Shown here one piece after another: positions 1-11,690 of a stretch of 64,000 bases of DNA. This DNA comes from Actinomyces haliotis (GTDB lineage Bacteria; Actinomycetota; Actinomycetes; Actinomycetales; Actinomycetaceae). The notes under the pieces are model-generated. The model ran no database searches, was not told the DNA's origin, and was given only the letters and a program-made list of their open reading frames with translations. The DNA lies in NCBI RefSeq assembly GCF_015355765.1, contig NZ_JACWNA010000004.1, forward strand, positions 1 to 64,000, given 5' to 3'. Every line of letters begins with the position of its first letter. Position 1 is the first letter of the stretch. Both the position numbers and the translations under genes were made by a program.

Positions 1-27
1 GCCCCGACCCAGCTGCTGGGTCGGGGC
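1..27 (-). terminator. Terminator hairpin after the alpha-glucosidase gene
   Basis: Perfect inverted repeat: an 11-bp arm at 1-11 pairs with 17-27 around a 5-nt loop. It lies 18 bp past the stop codon of the minus-strand alpha-glucosidase gene, so it most likely ends that transcript. It touches the window edge, and whether it also serves a convergent neighbour cannot be seen. Confidence 0.65.
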
Positions 28-44
28 CACCGGCGTCCCGGCTC

Positions 45-1961
45 TCAGCGCGCGGGTCGGAGCCAGGCGGTCGCGTCGGCGGGAAGGACGCTTACGGTGG
101 TCCCGTCGTCAGCCTCGAGGGTGTCGAGCGGGGCGCTGGCGAGGAGGACCTCACCGGCGGGCAGCTCCAGGTTGGCGCCGAAGGCGGTCCAGCACTGAAG
201 GCCACTCCGCTCGAAGCCGAGGACGTGCTCGTCGCGCTGCAGCCAGGTGAGCTCACCCTGATTCTCGGCGCCCCAGAGCTCGCGGCGCAGGCGCAGCCCC
301 TCGCGGTACAGGGACAAGGTGGAGTCGGGGTCCGCGGCCTCGACGTCAACGGCGTACTCGCCCCAGCCGGTGGGCTGGGGCAGGTGCGGCTCGGTGGCGC
401 CGTCGGGCCCGAAGCCGTGGCTGGAGCCCTGAGCGGTCCAGGGGAGCGGGACGCGGCAGCCGTCGCGCCCCTTCTCGACGGCGCGGTTGCGGAAGGCGAT
501 GGGGTCCTGGAGGCGGTCCTCGGGGATGTCGGGGACCTCCGGCAGGCCGAGCTCGTCGCCCTGGTAGACGTACATGGCGCCGGGCAGGGCCATGACGACG
601 AGCGCCCCGGCCCTGGCGCGGCGCTCCCCGGCGGCGGCGTCCGCCACCGGGGCCGTGCCGTCGGCGAGGACCCAGCGGCGGGCGGTGAGGAGCTGGTGGC
701 CGGCGGGGTACGAGTTGTCGTCGGAGACGGCGTCGTGGGCGGGGTCGACCTCCTCGCCCCCGTCACGGGCACGGCGCTCACGCTCCTGCTCCGCGGCGGC
801 CTCTGCGAGGGCCGTGTCCATGTCGAAGGCGTAGCGGGAGGCGACGCGGAAGACGTCGTGGCAGCCCAGGACCCAGGTGGTGGAGCCGGAGGCGGCCTCG
901 TCGGCGAGCCCGGCGTCGATAGCCCAGGCGTAGGAGGCGGCGGTGAAGTCGGCGTCCTGCATCTGGAAGTTGAAGGCCTGGCCGGCGCTGGCCGCGTAGA
1001 GATGGCGGCGGGAGGCGGGGACGCCGGCCTCGGCGACGGCGAAGCGGGGCGGGTCGTAGGAGTCGAGGACCTCGCGCCACTCGCGGTAGATGTCGTGGAC
1101 CTCGGGGCGGTCGAACATGGGGTGGGAGCCGTCCTCGGGCAGCGGCCACCAGGGGATCTCGGACCAGGGGCGGTCGAGGTCGGTGAGGTCCTTGGCCATG
1201 CCGGGGGCGACGTCGACGCGGAAGCCGTCCACGCCGCGGTCGCACCAGAAGCGCAGGGTCTCCTTGAAGTCCTCGCGGACGGCGGGGTTGTCCCAGTTCA
1301 GGTCGGGCTGCTCGAGGGCGAACATGTGGAGGTACCACTGGTAGGGGCGGTCGGTGCCGGGGCCGGTGAGGGGCCGACCGGCGTCGTCGACGTCGTCGAT
1401 GCGCTCCCAGATGGAGCCGCCGAACATGGAGCGCCAGTCGTTGGGGGGCTCCTCGCCGTGCTCGCCGCGTCCCTCGCGCACGTGGTAGAGCGCGCGCTCG
1501 GGGGCGTCGGGGCCGCCGGCCAGCGCCGCGCGGAACCAGCGGTGCCGGTTGGAGGAGTGGTTGGGGACGAGGTCGACCATGAGGCGGATCCCGGCGGCGT
1601 GGAGCGCGTCGGAGAGCTCGTCGAAGTCGGCGAGGGTGCCGATCTCGGGGGCGACGTCGCGGTAGTCGTCGACGTCATAGCCGCCGTCCGCGAGCGCGGA
1701 CGGGTAGAAGGGCGAGAGCCAGACGGCGTCGACGCCGAGGGCCTTGAGGTAGGGGACGCGGGAGGTGACGCCCTTGAGGTCGCCGATGCCGTTGCCGTCG
1801 AGGTCCGCGAAGGAGCGCGGGTAGACCTGGTAGACGACGGCGTCCTTCCACCAGGCCCGGTCCGCGCGGGTGGACGCTGGAGCCTGCTCGGGCGTCGCCT
1901 GCGGCGTCTGGTCCTGCGCCGTGTCAGGGTGGGCTGTCTCGAGGTGGGTCTGCTCAGTCAC
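45..1961 (-). CDS. GH13 alpha-glucosidase
   Basis: A 638-residue glycoside hydrolase family 13 enzyme, probably hydrolysing terminal alpha-1,4 or alpha-1,6 glucosides in the cytoplasm; there is no signal peptide. After a disordered N-terminus of about 35 residues comes WWKDAVVYQVYPRSFAD, typical of actinobacterial oligo-1,6-glucosidase or AglA-like proteins. Conserved region I is DLVPNH (130-135), the nucleophile is D250 in DGFRVD, the acid/base is E311 in VAEAG, and the third carboxylate is D369. That last motif reads GCHD where family members usually have NHD. The start is GTG with AGGA about 9 nt upstream. No sugar transporter or regulator lies beside it. The exact substrate cannot be assigned from sequence. 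Confidence 0.85.
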   Translation of the reverse strand: MTEQTHLETAHPDTAQDQTPQATPEQAPASTRADRAWWKDAVVYQVYPRSFADLDGNGIGDLKGVTSRVPYLKALGVDAVWLSPFYPSALADGGYDVDDYRDVAPEIGTLADFDELSDALHAAGIRLMVDLVPNHSSNRHRWFRAALAGGPDAPERALYHVREGRGEHGEEPPNDWRSMFGGSIWERIDDVDDAGRPLTGPGTDRPYQWYLHMFALEQPDLNWDNPAVREDFKETLRFWCDRGVDGFRVDVAPGMAKDLTDLDRPWSEIPWWPLPEDGSHPMFDRPEVHDIYREWREVLDSYDPPRFAVAEAGVPASRRHLYAASAGQAFNFQMQDADFTAASYAWAIDAGLADEAASGSTTWVLGCHDVFRVASRYAFDMDTALAEAAAEQERERRARDGGEEVDPAHDAVSDDNSYPAGHQLLTARRWVLADGTAPVADAAAGERRARAGALVVMALPGAMYVYQGDELGLPEVPDIPEDRLQDPIAFRNRAVEKGRDGCRVPLPWTAQGSSHGFGPDGATEPHLPQPTGWGEYAVDVEAADPDSTLSLYREGLRLRRELWGAENQGELTWLQRDEHVLGFERSGLQCWTAFGANLELPAGEVLLASAPLDTLEADDGTTVSVLPADATAWLRPAR

Positions 1962-2023
1962 GCCGCGGATCCTGTCACGCGGTCGGTTCCGGACGCGAAC
2001 CCCGACGCCCGGAACGGACGGAC

Positions 2024-2039
2024 GGTTTCACGTGGAACG
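2024..2039. promoter_or_regulatory. Degenerate parS-like site
   Basis: GGTTTCACGTGGAACG matches the 14-bp parS core GTTTCACGTGAAAC at 13 of 14 positions. It lies in the intergenic space between two minus-strand genes, about 39.5 kb from the main parS cluster. It could be a weak ParB site or a chance remnant. Confidence 0.4.
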
Positions 2040-2066
2040 TGGCGGGGGTCACGCACGTGGACGACG

Positions 2067-2107
2067 CGGGAGAGCCGTGCGTGCGCTCCGCCCGCACCGC
2101 TCTCCCG
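2067..2107 (-). terminator. Terminator hairpin after sdaA
   Basis: A 15-bp arm at 2067-2081 pairs with 2093-2107 with one mismatch, around an 11-nt loop. It begins 13 bp beyond the sdaA stop codon on the minus strand. Confidence 0.6.
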
Positions 2108-2119
2108 GGCCGCCAGTCC

Positions 2120-3808
<1,689 letters not shown>

Positions 3809-3889
3809 GCGCCCCATCATGCACGGTCGGCGCGGCCCTCCAGGAGGGGCGGTACGCGGGTTCCCCCGCCGATCCACCCGCCAGCGACG

Positions 3890-3958
3890 ACGAGCCAGAC
3901 ACTCCTGGACGAGCGCGACGACGTCGGCGTCAGGCTCGTTCAGGAATGCCTGGCTCGT
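3890..3958 (-). terminator. Nested hairpins after the amylosucrase gene
   Basis: Arms 3890-3898 and 3950-3958 (ACGAGCCAG/CTGGCTCGT) enclose a second ACGAGC/GCTCGT pair. The structure sits just past the stop of the minus-strand amylosucrase gene, inside the 163-bp gap before sdaA. A terminator is the simplest reading. Confidence 0.4.
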
Positions 3959-3971
3959 GGAGCGCTAGGCC

Positions 3972-6056
<2,085 letters not shown>

Positions 6057-6345
6057 GGGCCCATCGTCCACGATTCGGGGTGGTTCGGGGAGTGCTTGCC
6101 CGACCTGCGGCCGGGCGGCGCCTCCTGCGGGGCGTGCGGGCGGGTCCTGCGCCCGGGAGCCCGGGCCGGCGGCCCGTGCGCGCCTCGGCGCGCCGTCGTT
6201 CACCGGCGGCGCACCGGGGGTGCGTGGAGCACGGCCCGCGGGTAACGTCCCGAGGGAGTCGTTGCGTCTTCAATGGCGCACCCGATCGGGCCGACGTCGA
6301 CGCCACCGCGCCGTACCGGGGCCCGTTCCCGCGAAGGAGAAACCC

Positions 6346-6942
6346 ATGAACATCGCCGTCATCGGTGGCACCGGACGCACCGGCAAGGCTGTCATCGCCG
6401 AGGCCAAGCGCCGCGGCCACACCGTCACCAACGCGACCCGCTCCGGCAGCGAGCACGAGGCCGCGGACAAGAACGTCCAGGTCGACGTCGCCAAGACCTC
6501 CGACCTCGTCGACCTCATCAACGGCAACGACGCCACGATCCTCGCCATCGGCGGCCTCGCCGAGAAGGCCCCGGAGATCTACCGCAACCTCATCGCCGCC
6601 GCCCCCACGGGCCGCTTCATCGTCGTGGGCGGCGCCGGCTCGCTGCTCGACGCCGAGGGCAAGCGCCTCGTCGACGGCGACTTCCCGGACGACTGGAAGC
6701 CGGAGGCCCTCGCCTACGCGGAGGTCCTCGAGGACCTCCGCGCCGCCGGCACCGCCGTCCGCTGGAGCTTCATCTCCCCCGCCCCGCTGTACCCCGAGGG
6801 CCGCGCCTCGGGCGCCTACGTCGTCGGCAAGGACTCCCCCGCCGGTGAGCGCCTCGCCGCGGAGGACATGGCCCTCGCCCTCGTCGACGAGGCCGAGAAC
6901 GACGCCCACCGCACGGAGCGCTTCACCGTCGCCAGCGCCTGA
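6346..6942 (+). CDS. NAD(P)-binding atypical short-chain dehydrogenase
   Basis: A 198-residue Rossmann-fold protein of the NmrA/YwnB-like group (NAD(P)H-binding, PF13460-like). It opens with MNIAVIGGTGRTGKAVI, a GxxGxxG dinucleotide-binding loop at residues 7-13. A FIVVGGAGSL strand-turn follows near residue 92, and FISPAPLYPEG is typical of the fold. The start is ATG with AAGGAGA 5-6 nt upstream. It stands alone, divergent from the amylosucrase gene across a 289-bp spacer. The substrate is unknown. Family members include flavin-type reductases and non-catalytic redox sensors, and nothing here decides between them. Confidence 0.75.
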   Translation: MNIAVIGGTGRTGKAVIAEAKRRGHTVTNATRSGSEHEAADKNVQVDVAKTSDLVDLINGNDATILAIGGLAEKAPEIYRNLIAAAPTGRFIVVGGAGSLLDAEGKRLVDGDFPDDWKPEALAYAEVLEDLRAAGTAVRWSFISPAPLYPEGRASGAYVVGKDSPAGERLAAEDMALALVDEAENDAHRTERFTVASA

Positions 6943-6958
6943 CGCACCGCGCACCGCC

Positions 6959-7013
6959 GACGGCGGGGCCGGATCCTGGACAGCAGCAGCCTGCCGGGTC
7001 CGGCCCCGCCGTC
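6959..7013 (+). terminator. Terminator hairpin after the NAD(P)-binding gene
   Basis: A perfect 14-bp stem (6959-6972 with 7000-7013), extendable to about 18 bp with one G-U pair, around a roughly 19-nt loop. It starts 17 bp past the stop codon. Confidence 0.65.
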
Positions 7014-7125
7014 GTCGTACCGGCCGTGCCGGCGTGCGGCACTCAGCCGGTCGCGCACGGTCACCGGACGAGGCGACCGGAACCGGGCTTGTCCCCGGGC
7101 CCGCGCGGGGGCACGCTTCCCCCCC

Positions 7126-8019
7126 ATGAGCGACCCTGTCAAGACCATCCCGCCCATCGCCCTCGCCATCGCCGGCTCCGAGGCCTCCGGAGGCGCCGGG
7201 AGCGACCCTGTCAAGACCATCCCGCCCATCGCCCTCGCCATCGCCGGCTCCGAGGCCTCCGGAGGCGCCGGCGCGCAGACCGACCTCAAGACCTTCCAGC
7301 AGCTCGGCGTCTACGGCTGCGTGGCCCTGACCTGCATCGTCTCGATGGACCCGAAGAAGGACTTCGACCACCGCGTCGTCGGCATCGAGCCGCAGGTCAT
7401 CCTCGACCAGATCGAGGCCTGCGTCGGCGTCAACCCGCGCATCGACGCCGTCAAGATCGGCATGCTCGGCTCCCAGCCCACCATCAACGCGGTCGACGAG
7501 GCGCTGGAGACCTACGACTTCAAGAACGTCGTCCTCGACCCGGTGCTCGTGTGCAAGGGCCAGGAGTTCGCGGAGGCCAAGGCCGTCGACGACGCCCTGC
7601 GCGCCAAGATCCTCCCCCGCGCCACGATGACGACCCCGAACCTCTTCGAGTCCGCGACGCTGGCCGGCATGGACGAGATCACGACCGTCGAGCAGCTCAA
7701 GGACGCGGCCAAGCGCATCCACGACCAGGGCGTCCCGAACGTGCTGGCCAAGGCCGGCCCGAGCCTCGGCACCGGCACCGCCCTCGACGTCTTCTACGAC
7801 GGCACCACGCTCGAGGTCCTCGAGACCGAGGCCGTCGGCGACGTCCGCGTCCACGGAGCCGGCTGCACCCTCGCCGCCGCCGTCACCGCGGAGCTCGCCA
7901 AGGGAGCCACCCCGCTCGAGGCGGCCGTGACCGCCAAGAACGTCGTCAACGCCTCCATCGGCATGCGCGGCAACATCCCCTTCACCTACGTCTGGCAGGG
8001 CTGGTACCAGGGCGAGTGA
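7126..8019 (+). CDS. pdxK: Pyridoxine/pyridoxal kinase (ThiD-like) with a duplicated N-terminus
   Basis: A 297-residue ribokinase-fold kinase closest by eye to Bacillus subtilis PdxK, the ThiD-like B6-vitamer kinase. Shared features are ALAIAGSEASGGAGAQTDLK, VMVCKG-like VLVCKGQE, TPNLFE, and HGAGCTLAAAVTAELAKG, which holds the anion hole and catalytic region. Phosphomethylpyrimidine kinase activity is a related alternative. The first 24 codons after ATG (7129-7200) are repeated at 7201-7272, identical except for the last base. The protein therefore carries its first beta strand and glycine-rich substrate loop twice, and only the second copy continues into the conserved AQTDLKTF. The ATG follows a C-run without a clear Shine-Dalgarno. 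A start at the second copy is not possible because it has no start codon. Confidence 0.85.
   Translation: MSDPVKTIPPIALAIAGSEASGGAGSDPVKTIPPIALAIAGSEASGGAGAQTDLKTFQQLGVYGCVALTCIVSMDPKKDFDHRVVGIEPQVILDQIEACVGVNPRIDAVKIGMLGSQPTINAVDEALETYDFKNVVLDPVLVCKGQEFAEAKAVDDALRAKILPRATMTTPNLFESATLAGMDEITTVEQLKDAAKRIHDQGVPNVLAKAGPSLGTGTALDVFYDGTTLEVLETEAVGDVRVHGAGCTLAAAVTAELAKGATPLEAAVTAKNVVNASIGMRGNIPFTYVWQGWYQGE
7129..7272 (+). repeat. 72-bp in-frame tandem duplication inside pdxK
   Basis: Two head-to-tail copies, 7129-7200 and 7201-7272, agree at 71 of 72 positions; only the last base differs, G versus C. The unit encodes 24 residues ending in SEASGGAG. Near-perfect identity points to a very recent event or an assembly artefact. 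Confidence 0.97.
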
Positions 8020-8063
8020 GCCCGCACCCGGCTCACCCACCGAGTGACGGCCTCCACGGCAGC

Positions 8064-8099
8064 GAGCTCGGCCGATCCGTACGCGGACCGGCCGAGCTC
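8064..8099. terminator. Bidirectional terminator between pdxK and dnaB
   Basis: A 16-bp stem (8064-8079 with 8084-8099, one mismatch) with a 4-nt TACG loop. It lies between the convergent 3' ends of pdxK and dnaB and could serve both. Confidence 0.7.
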
Positions 8100-8130
8100 T
8101 GCGTGAGGGGTGGGGGCGCCGGAGGGGCGC

Positions 8131-9600
8131 TCACTCGTAGTCGGGCTCGGGGGTGACGTCGCGCGCCATGTTGGCGAAGCGCGAGAGGTGGCCCTGGAAG
8201 GCGACGGGGATGGTGCGCGTCTGGCCGTTGCGGTGCTTGGCCACGATGATGTCCGCCTCGCCCGGGCGCTCCTCCTCCTGGTAGTACTCCGGGCGGTGCA
8301 GCAGCATGATGATGTCGGCGTCCTGCTCCAGCGACCCGGACTCGCGCAGGTCGGACATCTGCGGCTTGTTGCCGGTGCGCTGCTCCGGGCCTCGGTTCAG
8401 CTGGGCGACCGCGATGACGGGGATCTCGAGCTCCTTGGCGAGCAGCTTGAGGGACCGGGAGAACTCGGAGACCTCCTGCTGACGCGACTCGACGCGCTTG
8501 CCCGAGCTCATGAGCTGCAGGTAGTCGATGACCATGAGGCCGAGCTTGTTCTGCTGCTTGAGGCGCAGGGCCTTGGAGCGGATCTCCGGCATCGTGAGGT
8601 TCGGGGAGTCGTCGATGTAGAGCGGCGCCTCGCTCACCGGGTTGTACGCGCGGGCGACGTCCTCCCAGTCGCGCTCGTCCATCGGGGAGCCACCGCGCAG
8701 CTTGTTCATCGAGACGCCGGACTCCGCGGCGAGGATGCGCATCATGAGCTCCATGCGGCCCATCTCGAGCGAGAAGTAGCAGGACGGGATGAGGTCGCCG
8801 TTCTCGTCGCGCGAGTGGATCGACGCGGAGCGGCAGAAGTCGACCGCCAGCGTCGACTTGCCCATGGCGGGGCGTGCGGCGACGATGATCATCTGCCCGG
8901 GGTGGAGTCCGCCGGTCAGCTCGTCGAGCTCGACGAAGCCGGTAGGGACGCCTGTCATGGCGCCGTTCTCGCGGGACTGGCCGGCCTCGATCTCGAGGTT
9001 GGCCTCGTTGAGGAGCTCCCCGACGGCGATGTAGTCCTCCTTCTCGCCCTCCGTGTGCGCGACGGAGTAGACCTCCGCCTCGGCGAGGGTGACGAGCTCG
9101 GCGATGTCGCCGGCGTCGGTGGAGTAGCCGAGCTGGGTGATGCGCGTGCCCGCCTGAACGAGGCCGCGCATGAGGGCCTTCTCGCGGACGATGCGCGCGT
9201 AGTAGGCGGCGTTGGCGGCGGTGGGGACGGCCGCCATGAGGCTGGCGAGATAGGGGGCGCCGCCCACGCGCTCGAGCTGGCCGCGCTTGGCGAGCTCGTC
9301 GCCGACGATGAGGGCGTCCGCGGGCTCGGAGCGGTTGTAGACCTGGACGATGGCGTCGAAGATCTCCTCGTGCGCGGGCTTGTAGAACTCGGGGCCGCGC
9401 AGCACCTCGATGACGTCGGTGACAGCCTCCTTGCTCAGCAGCATGCCGCCGAGGGTGGCCATCTCGGCGTCGAGGTCCTGGGGCGGGACGCGGTCGAAGA
9501 CGCCGTCGAAGCGGGCGCCGCCGGACTCGGCGGGACCGCCGTCGTTCTCACCGCGCCGGGGCTCGAAGCGGGGTCCGCTCGCCTGACCGATGTCCGTCAT
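8131..9600 (-). CDS. dnaB: Replicative DNA helicase DnaB
   Basis: A 489-residue hexameric replicative helicase that unwinds DNA ahead of the fork and is loaded at oriC. The N-terminal primase-interacting domain begins near VPPQDLDAEMATLGGMLLS (39-56). The RecA-like domain has Walker A ARPAMGKST (242-250), Walker B MVIDYLQLM and the AQLNRGPEQR loop. There is no intein; the length is standard. The ATG is chosen because it has GAGGAG about 8 nt upstream, whereas the 68 codons open before it are compositionally intergenic. The 424-bp upstream region contains DnaA-box matches. Here dnaB is not joined to the rplI operon, which is common in other actinobacteria; a MATE gene and a DUF559 gene lie between them. 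Confidence 0.97.
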   Translation of the reverse strand: MTDIGQASGPRFEPRRGENDGGPAESGGARFDGVFDRVPPQDLDAEMATLGGMLLSKEAVTDVIEVLRGPEFYKPAHEEIFDAIVQVYNRSEPADALIVGDELAKRGQLERVGGAPYLASLMAAVPTAANAAYYARIVREKALMRGLVQAGTRITQLGYSTDAGDIAELVTLAEAEVYSVAHTEGEKEDYIAVGELLNEANLEIEAGQSRENGAMTGVPTGFVELDELTGGLHPGQMIIVAARPAMGKSTLAVDFCRSASIHSRDENGDLIPSCYFSLEMGRMELMMRILAAESGVSMNKLRGGSPMDERDWEDVARAYNPVSEAPLYIDDSPNLTMPEIRSKALRLKQQNKLGLMVIDYLQLMSSGKRVESRQQEVSEFSRSLKLLAKELEIPVIAVAQLNRGPEQRTGNKPQMSDLRESGSLEQDADIIMLLHRPEYYQEEERPGEADIIVAKHRNGQTRTIPVAFQGHLSRFANMARDVTPEPDYE

Positions 9601-10024
9601 GCCTGCCTCCTCAGCGCGGCTCCCGGGCGGTCCGCGCGCGTGACGATAACGCTGCGCCAGGGGCCTGGCAAACAGCTCCGACGGCACACCTGTGGACAAG
9701 TGGGGATCAGGTGTGGATTGCGGGGTCGATCCTGGGGGCGACGCGCCGTCCCCGGTGTGGACCGCGGTGTGCACGGCCGTCCACCGCACGCGGAACCGAC
9801 ACACTACTTACCGTAGTTCCAACGTTTTCTCATGGCTCTCCCGCCCACAGTCCGGCGTTGTCGAGATTCGCGGCGAATCTGTGGATAAGTGGGATTCTCT
9901 GTGGATGACGTCCGTGTGACTCGGCGTTTGCGGCGGTGGCTGCGGGGACTTGCGGTGCTCGTGGGGCGAGTTATCCCCAGGGGACGCGTGAGACACTGCA
10001 GGCCCCCGATCCCATGAGGAAGAC
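9601..10024. promoter_or_regulatory. DnaA-box-rich divergent promoter region of dnaB
   Basis: This 424-bp gap separates dnaB (minus) from the MATE gene (plus). It contains two perfect 9-mer DnaA boxes (reverse orientation TGTGGACAA at 9691-9699 and TGTGGATAA at 9880-9888). Two more have one mismatch (TGTGGATGA 9900-9908; TTATCCCCA 9971-9979), and two are weaker (9712-9720, 9756-9764). A small palindrome AGATTCG-CGG-CGAATCT (9864-9880) abuts one perfect box. An A/T-richer stretch spans about 9799-9838. Box matches are direct; DnaA control of dnaB, or titration, is inference. Confidence 0.6.
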
Positions 10025-11560
10025 GTGCCCGACACCCCAGCCCGCCACCACCCGCGTCGATGCCCGACCAGACCCGGAGCGACAGCGTCCCGGTCCCGTC
10101 ATCCGGAGGCACCAGCCGACCTGGACCGACGCGTCCTCTCCCTCGCGCTGCCCGCCCTGGGCGCGCTCGTCGCCGAACCTCTCTTCGTCCTCATCGACTC
10201 CGCCATGGTCGGGCACCTCGGCTCGGTCAGCCTCGCCGGGCTCTCCCTGGCCTCGACGGTCCTCACGACCGCCGTCGGCCTCTTCGTCTTCCTCGCCTAC
10301 GCGACGACGGCGACCACCGCCCGCCGCTTCGGCGCGGGGGACCGCCGCGGGGGCCTGCGGGCCGGCGTCGACGGCGCCTGGCTCGCCGCGCTCATCGGAC
10401 TCGTCGCCGGCGCCCTCCTCCTCGCGCTGGCCCCCTGGCTCGTCCACGTCCTCGGGGCACGAGGCGACGTCGCCGACGCGGCCACCTCCTACCTCCGAGC
10501 CTCGTCAGTCGGGCTACCAGGCATGCTCATCGTCTACGCGACGACCGGGACGCTCCGCGGGCTCCTCGACACCCGCACCCCCTTCGTCGTGGCGACGGCC
10601 GGCGCCGTCCTCAACGTCGTCATCAACGCGATCCTGCTCTACGGCGTCGGGATGGGGGTCGCCGGATCCGGCCTGGGAACGGCCATTGCGCAGACCTCCA
10701 TGGCAGTGGCCCTGGCCGCGCCGGTGGTCCGGGCGGCACGGGCCGAGGGCGTCGGCCTCGCACCGCACAGGAACGGCCTCTCCGCGTCGCTGGGCGCCGG
10801 GACCCCGCTGCTCGTCCGCACGCTCTCGCTGCGCGTCGCCATCCTCACGACCGTGTGGGCGGCGACGGCGCTCGGAGCCGTGCCGCTCGCGGCGCACCAG
10901 GTCGTCAACTCGCTGTGGAGCTTCGCGGCCTTCGCCCTGGACGCCCTCGCCATCGCGGCGCAGGCGCTCATCGGGACAGCCCTGGGCCAGGCCGACGCCG
11001 CGGACCTGGCCGGATCGGCCGAGCAGGACGGCACGGTAGAGGCGGACCTCGTCCGCACCTCCACCGACGACGCACGGCCACCCACCGGTCGACCGGGCGC
11101 CGCCACCGAGGCTGCCGTCAGAGCGACACCGGAGCCCGCGCTGCCGGTCGACGTCGTCCTGCGCCGCTGCCTTACGTGGGGCGTCGTCACGGGCGCCGCG
11201 ATCGGCGTCGTGCTCGCCGTCCTCAGCCCGTGGCTCCCGCGCGCCTTCTCCTCCGACCTGGCCGTCACCTCGCTCGCGACGCCGGCCCTCGTGGTCGTCG
11301 CGACCGCGATGCCGCTGGCCGGTGCGGTCTACCTCTTCGACGGGGTCCTCATGGGCGCCGGCGACGGCCGGTACCTCGCGTGGGCGGGGATGGCGAACCT
11401 CGTGCCCTACGTGCCGCTCGCCATCGCCGTCGGCCACGGCTGGCCGGTCGCGGGCCCGCACGGGCTCCTGTGGCTCTGGGGAGCCTTCGCGTGGGTCTTC
11501 ATGGGCGCGCGCTGCCTGACGACGGGCCTGCGCGCCCGCACCGACGCCTGGCGCCACTGA
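10025..11560 (+). CDS. MATE family efflux transporter
   Basis: A 511-residue multidrug and toxin extrusion type transporter (DinF/NorM-like) with two bundles of six membrane helices. The first half starts at LSLALPALGALVAEPLFVLIDSAMVGHLG, the standard MATE opening. A hydrophilic Pro/Ala/Asp-rich linker of roughly 40 residues separates the halves around 335-375 and is longer than usual. The start is GTG preceded by GAGGAAG; an ATG 11 bp upstream is out of frame. Such proteins export cationic compounds using sodium or proton gradients. The substrate here is unknown and no regulator is adjacent. Confidence 0.85.
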   Translation: MPDTPARHHPRRCPTRPGATASRSRHPEAPADLDRRVLSLALPALGALVAEPLFVLIDSAMVGHLGSVSLAGLSLASTVLTTAVGLFVFLAYATTATTARRFGAGDRRGGLRAGVDGAWLAALIGLVAGALLLALAPWLVHVLGARGDVADAATSYLRASSVGLPGMLIVYATTGTLRGLLDTRTPFVVATAGAVLNVVINAILLYGVGMGVAGSGLGTAIAQTSMAVALAAPVVRAARAEGVGLAPHRNGLSASLGAGTPLLVRTLSLRVAILTTVWAATALGAVPLAAHQVVNSLWSFAAFALDALAIAAQALIGTALGQADAADLAGSAEQDGTVEADLVRTSTDDARPPTGRPGAATEAAVRATPEPALPVDVVLRRCLTWGVVTGAAIGVVLAVLSPWLPRAFSSDLAVTSLATPALVVVATAMPLAGAVYLFDGVLMGAGDGRYLAWAGMANLVPYVPLAIAVGHGWPVAGPHGLLWLWGAFAWVFMGARCLTTGLRARTDAWRH

Positions 11561-11610
11561 GCACCACCCGCCGCCCGCGCCCCGCCCACGTCCCTGTCCC
11601 CACCCTCCAC

Positions 11611-11687
11611 GCGCCGAGATCGAAGGGTCGGTCGCGAGATCGCACCACCAGCCCTCGAACTGGGCCGGCAACCTTCGATCTCGGCGC
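11611..11687. repeat. Inverted repeat, left of the DUF559 gene
   Basis: GCGCCGAGATCGAAGG at 11611-11626 is exactly complementary to 11672-11687 with a 45-nt spacer. It lies between the convergent MATE and DUF559 genes. Its right arm (16 bp) recurs identically at 12860-12875 on the other side of the DUF559 gene. It could act as a terminator or be a small dispersed repeat. Confidence 0.75.
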
Positions 11688-11690
11688 CGC

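Noticed and set aside
7126-7200. First copy of the pdxK N-terminal repeat as a separate small gene
   Set aside because: There is no stop codon between the copies and no second start codon, so it is one continuous frame.
8131-9600. Intein in DnaB
   Set aside because: DnaB is a frequent intein host, but the length is normal and the P-loop and Walker B regions are uninterrupted.
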